From positions 36,948 through 100,947 of the forward strand of contig JAEZVB010000128.1 of the NCBI GenBank assembly GCA_023443285.1: a DNA stretch of 64,000 nucleotides, given 5' to 3'. The number at the start of each line of letters is the position of its first letter. Within the stretch, counting starts at the first letter, position 1. Under the pieces are notes generated by a model. That model was not told the origin of the DNA. It worked only from the letters and a program-made list of their open reading frames with translations, and did not search any database. Source of the stretch: Bacillota bacterium (GTDB lineage: Bacteria > Bacillota > Negativicutes > Sporomusales > Sporomusaceae). Shown here piece by piece: positions 60,479 to 64,000 of the stretch. A program made the translations under genes and the position numbers.

Positions 60479-61432
60479 ATGAAAGTGGAGAGCATCAAAA
60501 ATATTTGTAATTTAGGAACAGGGACGATGGGTTTTGGAACCACAGTATTGTTTGCTATGGCTGGCTATAATGTAAAAATGTATGGCCGCTCTGACAAGAG
60601 CATTGCCAGAGGCTTTGACGGAGTGAAAGCCGCTCTGGCAACCTATCAGGAGAATGGTCTTGTAAAACTAGAGGATATTCCGGTAATTATTGGACGGGTT
60701 AAAGGTGTTACTACATTTGAGGAAGCAGCAGCCGATGCTGATTTTGTTATTGAATCGATCGCTGAGGAACTAGAGATTAAGCAAGAGGTCTTTGCAAAGC
60801 TGGATAAAATATGTCCGCCCCATACTATTTTTGCTACTAATACATCTGGTTTGAGTCCTACCAAGATCGCAGAGGCAATTGGCCGTAAGGATAAATTTGT
60901 TGTTGCTCACTTCTGGAACCCACCTCATATCGTTCCACTGGTTGAAGTGGTACCAGGTAAGTATACTGCACAAGAAACGGTAGATATAACATGGCAGTTG
61001 ATGGAGAAAATCGGCAAAAAGCCGGTAGCTCTGAAACGTGAAGCGTTAGGGTTCATCGGAAACCGCCTGCAGCTTGCCCTGTTGCGAGAAGCACTATATA
61101 TCGTAGAGTCCGGTATTGCCACTAAGGAAGCGGTTGATACCACTGTGAAATATAGTTTGGGTCGGCGCTTGTCTACGACAGGTCCTCTAGAAAGTACGGA
61201 TTTAGGGGGGATAGATATATTCTACAATATTTCTAGTTACCTTCTGGAAGATCTGTGCAATGATACAAAGATATTGCCGCTGCTCAAAGCAGCTGTGGAT
61301 CAAGGTAAGTTAGGAGCTAAGACAGGGGAAGGCCTGTATACTTGGGCTCCCGAGGCATTAAACAAAATTAAGAAAACTCGCGAAACCATCTTACTGGAAT
61401 GGCTTCATAAAGATAAAGAGATGGAATTTTAA
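60479..61432 (+). CDS. 3-hydroxyacyl-CoA dehydrogenase family protein
   Basis: A 317-residue NAD-dependent enzyme. The N-terminal Rossmann loop NLGTGTMGFG differs slightly from the common GxGxMG. FATNTSGLSPTKIA and AHFWNPPHIVPLVEVV fit the family, as does the C-terminal helical domain ending in GAKTGEGLY. It stands alone behind a sigma-54 promoter, with no thiolase or crotonase nearby. The substrate may not be a standard fatty acyl-CoA. Confidence 0.9.
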   Translation: MKVESIKNICNLGTGTMGFGTTVLFAMAGYNVKMYGRSDKSIARGFDGVKAALATYQENGLVKLEDIPVIIGRVKGVTTFEEAAADADFVIESIAEELEIKQEVFAKLDKICPPHTIFATNTSGLSPTKIAEAIGRKDKFVVAHFWNPPHIVPLVEVVPGKYTAQETVDITWQLMEKIGKKPVALKREALGFIGNRLQLALLREALYIVESGIATKEAVDTTVKYSLGRRLSTTGPLESTDLGGIDIFYNISSYLLEDLCNDTKILPLLKAAVDQGKLGAKTGEGLYTWAPEALNKIKKTRETILLEWLHKDKEMEF

Positions 61433-61448
61433 GAAACGATTAATCACT

Positions 61449-61493
61449 TTAGTCTGCAGTCCAACTGTCAAGGCGGAACTGCAGACTAAAGAA
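61449..61493. terminator. Perfect 14-bp hairpin
   Basis: CTTTAGTCTGCAGT (61449-61462) and ACTGCAGACTAAAG (61480-61493) with a 17-nt loop. It lies between convergent genes and may serve both. Confidence 0.7.
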
Positions 61494-61568
61494 TTAAGTT
61501 ATTCTTCGTGGCGAATGGTTAATGGAAGGTGCATTTTTCTTTTCGAATAATAAAGCTTTTAGGAGTGG

Positions 61569-62198
61569 TTAGGCTATTGTTATATACATTTCTCCGGCTG
61601 GTTTTATGGTAGCCTGCGCAGCTGTACAATCGGCAATCAACTGCCGTAATTTATCTTCATCACCCATGCGAGCTAAAACGGTAAGTTTGACTACATGGAT
61701 AAATTCTTTGTTTTCAATAGGATAGCTATGAAGACGCAGTTGGTTTTCTACAGTTCCTAATAAATTATAATTTACTTCTACAGATAGGCGGGTATGAAGC
61801 TGTTTTTCAACAATGGTTGCGGAAGAAAGACCATCAACAGCGGCCTTTGTGTAGGCGCGAATGAGGCCACCGGCACCTAGCTTAATGCCGCCAAAGTAGC
61901 GAGTGACGACAATAACAGCATCTTTGACTTCAGACTTATTAATGACTTCTAATATGGGTCTGCCTGCTGTGCCGCCAGGTTCTCCATCATCATCGGCTTT
62001 CTGGATTTGTCCGTGTTGACCGATTACATAGGCCGAACAATTGTGGGTGGCCTCGCTATGCTGTTTTTTTATCTCCTGGATAAAGGCAATAGCTGCCTCT
62101 TCAGTTGCGGCAGGGCTGACATGGGTTAGGAACAGGGATTTGCTTATTTCTAATTTGGCTTCACCGGCTTGTTTTACAGTGCGATAAGCAGGCAACAT
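61569..62198 (-). CDS. yigZ: YigZ/IMPACT-family protein
   Basis: A 209-residue protein. HNCSAYVIG, DDDGEPGGTAGRPIL and VTRYFGGIKLGAGGLIRAY are signature stretches of the YigZ/IMPACT family, which has a role in translation stress that is not well defined. ATG 62198 follows GAGGTG; in-frame codons further up have no site. Confidence 0.92.
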   Translation of the reverse strand: MLPAYRTVKQAGEAKLEISKSLFLTHVSPAATEEAAIAFIQEIKKQHSEATHNCSAYVIGQHGQIQKADDDGEPGGTAGRPILEVINKSEVKDAVIVVTRYFGGIKLGAGGLIRAYTKAAVDGLSSATIVEKQLHTRLSVEVNYNLLGTVENQLRLHSYPIENKEFIHVVKLTVLARMGDEDKLRQLIADCTAAQATIKPAGEMYITIA

Positions 62199-62278
62199 AA
62201 AAACACCTCGTACTTTTCGTAACAATGAATTAACGTTACTATAAATATAAAGGCACAGAACAATTTTGGCAATGCAAC

Positions 62279-62329
62279 AAAGTAAAAGCACTATTTGTCG
62301 ATTCTGAAGACAAATAGTGCTTTTACTTT
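62279..62329. terminator. Perfect 21-bp inverted repeat
   Basis: Arms 62279-62299 and 62309-62329 are exact reverse complements with a 9-nt loop. It lies just after the pseudouridine synthase gene on the minus strand and likely ends that transcript. Confidence 0.75.
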
Positions 62330-62340
62330 ATTCTAGCTTA

Positions 62341-63237
62341 TCACGCTCTGTTGCAGGAAGCTATTAGGCGTGCAAAGTCTGCAGGCTGAGGGGATGTAAC
62401 CGTTACTAACTGTTTAGTTCCCAAATGTTCAAAGCTTACTGACGTTGCATGCAGAGCCTGACGAGAGATGAGCGGAGAACGTGTCCCATACATTTTATCG
62501 CCAAGGATGGGGTAACCGAGATGCGCTAGATGTATTCGAATTTGGTGGGTACGACCGGTATCCAGCGAAAGCTCCAGCAGTGAGGTAGCAGCAAAACTGT
62601 TGATGGTATGGTAATACGTAATTGCTGTTTCTCCTTGAGGACTTATGGTTCGCCTATTGGGCAACCGAGGATGAGGCCCGATAGGGGCATCAATTGTTCC
62701 GGAGGCAGGCTTGACAAGGCCGTTGACTAAGGCCAAGTAGCTGCGTTTGAGTATTCTGTCTTGCAGCTGTTGTTCGAGCAGCGTTTGGCTGAGGGCATCT
62801 TTGGCGAAAATTACACAGCCGGAAGTATCCCTGTCTAGCCGGTGAATGGGGCGAACGGTGCTGACTATACCTTGGCCGGCCAAATGATAAGCTAAATGGT
62901 TGGCTAAGGTGCCGCTCGTTGTTTGGCCTGTTGGATGGACAAGCTGGTAAGGCGGTTTATTTAAAACGAGTAAATAATCATCTTCATAAAGAATCTCAAT
63001 AGTGCCTGGTTCCGGTTGAACTCCGTAGGATACATCTGCTACAATCAGGACACGCAAAGTATCATTTGCCTTAAGCTGTCTTTGTAGATAAACAGGTTTA
63101 CCATTCAAAAAGATGCCTTTTTGACGAGTTAATTTTTGTATTTTGCGACCGGATTGCTGGAGGACTTGTTTCAGATAGTGTTCGACAGTCAGACCGGCAT
63201 GCTCCGGGAGGATTTTATGGTTTTGAAAGGATTTCAC
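62341..63237 (-). CDS. RluA-family pseudouridine synthase
   Basis: A 298-residue enzyme that isomerises uridine in rRNA or tRNA. An S4-like N-terminal region (about 15-75) precedes the catalytic domain. HRLDRDTSGCVIFAK carries the catalytic Asp. Start is GTG 63237 with GAAGG upstream. The exact target cannot be set. Confidence 0.93.
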   Translation of the reverse strand: MKSFQNHKILPEHAGLTVEHYLKQVLQQSGRKIQKLTRQKGIFLNGKPVYLQRQLKANDTLRVLIVADVSYGVQPEPGTIEILYEDDYLLVLNKPPYQLVHPTGQTTSGTLANHLAYHLAGQGIVSTVRPIHRLDRDTSGCVIFAKDALSQTLLEQQLQDRILKRSYLALVNGLVKPASGTIDAPIGPHPRLPNRRTISPQGETAITYYHTINSFAATSLLELSLDTGRTHQIRIHLAHLGYPILGDKMYGTRSPLISRQALHATSVSFEHLGTKQLVTVTSPQPADFARLIASCNRA

Positions 63238-63399
63238 AAAGGCAACCTTCTTTCCAGATTGGTCATATTGTATGAACTTAATATAAATGAAAAATATTCA
63301 TTTGGCAAATATGGCGCCGCAAAGTATTTTTAGTATAATAAGATTAATATAGTTTTAATTATTTGTGGATAATTTTTACAGAGCAAGAGGAAGAACAAT

Positions 63400-64000
63400 A
63401 TGACATTAGCGTCGCAATTGCTTGATTGGTATTACCGAAGTGCTAGAGATTTGCCCTGGCGTACAGAGAAAGATGCTTATAAAATATGGGTTTCCGAAAT
63501 TATGCTTCAGCAAACACGGGTTGAAGCGGTAAAAAACTACTATATGCGCTGGATAGAGCGGTTTCCTACCCTAGAGGCTTTAGCAGAATCCTCTGAAGAG
63601 GAGGTGCTTACCTACTGGCAGGGGTTAGGCTATTATAGTCGGGCGCGTAACTTGTTAGCCGGCGTCCAAAAGGTTTGTTCAGACTATGGTGGAAGAGTAC
63701 CTGACAATCCAGTGGCTATACTGAGTTTGCCCGGCGTGGGTGAATATACAGCAGGCGCGATTGCCAGTATTGCTTATAGTCAGGCAATACCTGCAATTGA
63801 CGGTAATGTACTTAGGATTTTTAGCCGGTTGTTTTGTTTGGAAGGGGATATTACCAAACAGGAAACTAAACGGCAAATAAATTATCTGGTTATGCAACAC
63901 ATGTCTGTTCAGCATCCAGGCGACTTTAATCAGGCGTTAATGGATTTAGGTGCTATGGTGTGCATTCCTAAGCAGCCCCGGTGTGAAGGTTGTCCGCTGA
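63400..64000 (+). CDS. mutY: A/G-specific adenine glycosylase MutY, partial
   Basis: The first 200 residues of a base-excision enzyme that removes adenine opposite 8-oxoguanine. WVSEIMLQQTRVEAV and LPGVGEYTAGAIASIAY (helix-hairpin-helix) with the catalytic Asp in IPAIDGNV are clear. The Fe-S cluster loop begins with CEGCPL at the window edge. ATG 63400 has AGAGGAAG upstream. Confidence 0.95.
   Translation, partial: MTLASQLLDWYYRSARDLPWRTEKDAYKIWVSEIMLQQTRVEAVKNYYMRWIERFPTLEALAESSEEEVLTYWQGLGYYSRARNLLAGVQKVCSDYGGRVPDNPVAILSLPGVGEYTAGAIASIAYSQAIPAIDGNVLRIFSRLFCLEGDITKQETKRQINYLVMQHMSVQHPGDFNQALMDLGAMVCIPKQPRCEGCPL

Noticed and set aside
1..64000. CRISPR arrays, rRNA genes, prophage or an origin
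   Set aside because: No regularly spaced repeats, rRNA-like sequence, phage structural genes or DnaA-box clusters were noticed on reading both strands.

Overview
The window looks like a chromosomal segment of an anaerobic, diderm Firmicute of the Negativicutes, most like the Sporomusaceae. Evidence: low-GC Firmicutes-type genes with strong GGAGG ribosome sites; a secreted protein that looks like an outer-membrane beta-barrel (52702-53337); many ferredoxin-type and molybdopterin proteins; a Tat-exported [FeFe] hydrogenase with a cytochrome b anchor; and glutamate fermentation by the methylaspartate route. The species is inferred from gene content only.

Layout. 1-3.8 kb: a partial membrane gene, a broken ABC ATPase, a DUF2064 protein and three small proteins, two of them cysteine-containing. 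3.8-6 kb: a sigma-54 activator (GAF-PAS-AAA+-Fis). 6-15.6 kb: a 43-residue protein, a molybdopterin oxidoreductase with ferredoxin partner, two MFS carriers, a 46-residue zinc ribbon and a chemoreceptor. 16-24.6 kb: a long operon with a second DUF2064 protein, a CCG-domain Fe-S protein, DUF169-ferredoxin, an acetylene-hydratase-like Mo/W enzyme with Fe-S and membrane subunits, and GNAT, metallo-beta-lactamase and flavin proteins. 24.6-29.8 kb: molybdopterin synthesis genes (moaA, moaC, moaB/mog, MOSC, two MoeA-type proteins) behind a probable Moco riboswitch. 30-32.3 kb: hydrogenase. 32.4-36.2 kb: mobA, mobB, a radical SAM protein, a duplicated-domain protein and a DUF362-ferredoxin.

37.5-50.6 kb holds a GntR-type regulator and a complete methylaspartate module: glutamate mutase (S, L, E), methylaspartate ammonia-lyase, a P-loop protein, a citrate/citramalate lyase set (D, E, F, C), malic enzyme and a two-subunit class I fumarase/mesaconase. 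Together they would turn glutamate into acetate and pyruvate. Next come three tRNAs (Pro, Gly, Arg), an IS66-type remnant, TPR and barrel proteins, a biotin operon (ECF-like S component, bioW, bioF) behind a BirA operator, small proteins, carbonic anhydrase, 3-hydroxyacyl-CoA dehydrogenase, a YigZ protein, an RluA pseudouridine synthase and the start of mutY.

The main unifying signal is regulatory. Seven sites fit the sigma-54 -24/-12 consensus with exact GG-N10-GC spacing. They precede both DUF2064 genes, the first Mo enzyme, two tiny proteins, the moa operon and the 3-hydroxyacyl-CoA dehydrogenase. CAAAATGA-type palindromes upstream of some of them could be enhancer sites for the local activator. 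The molybdoenzymes and their cofactor supply therefore look co-regulated, and the enzymes' substrates are unknown.
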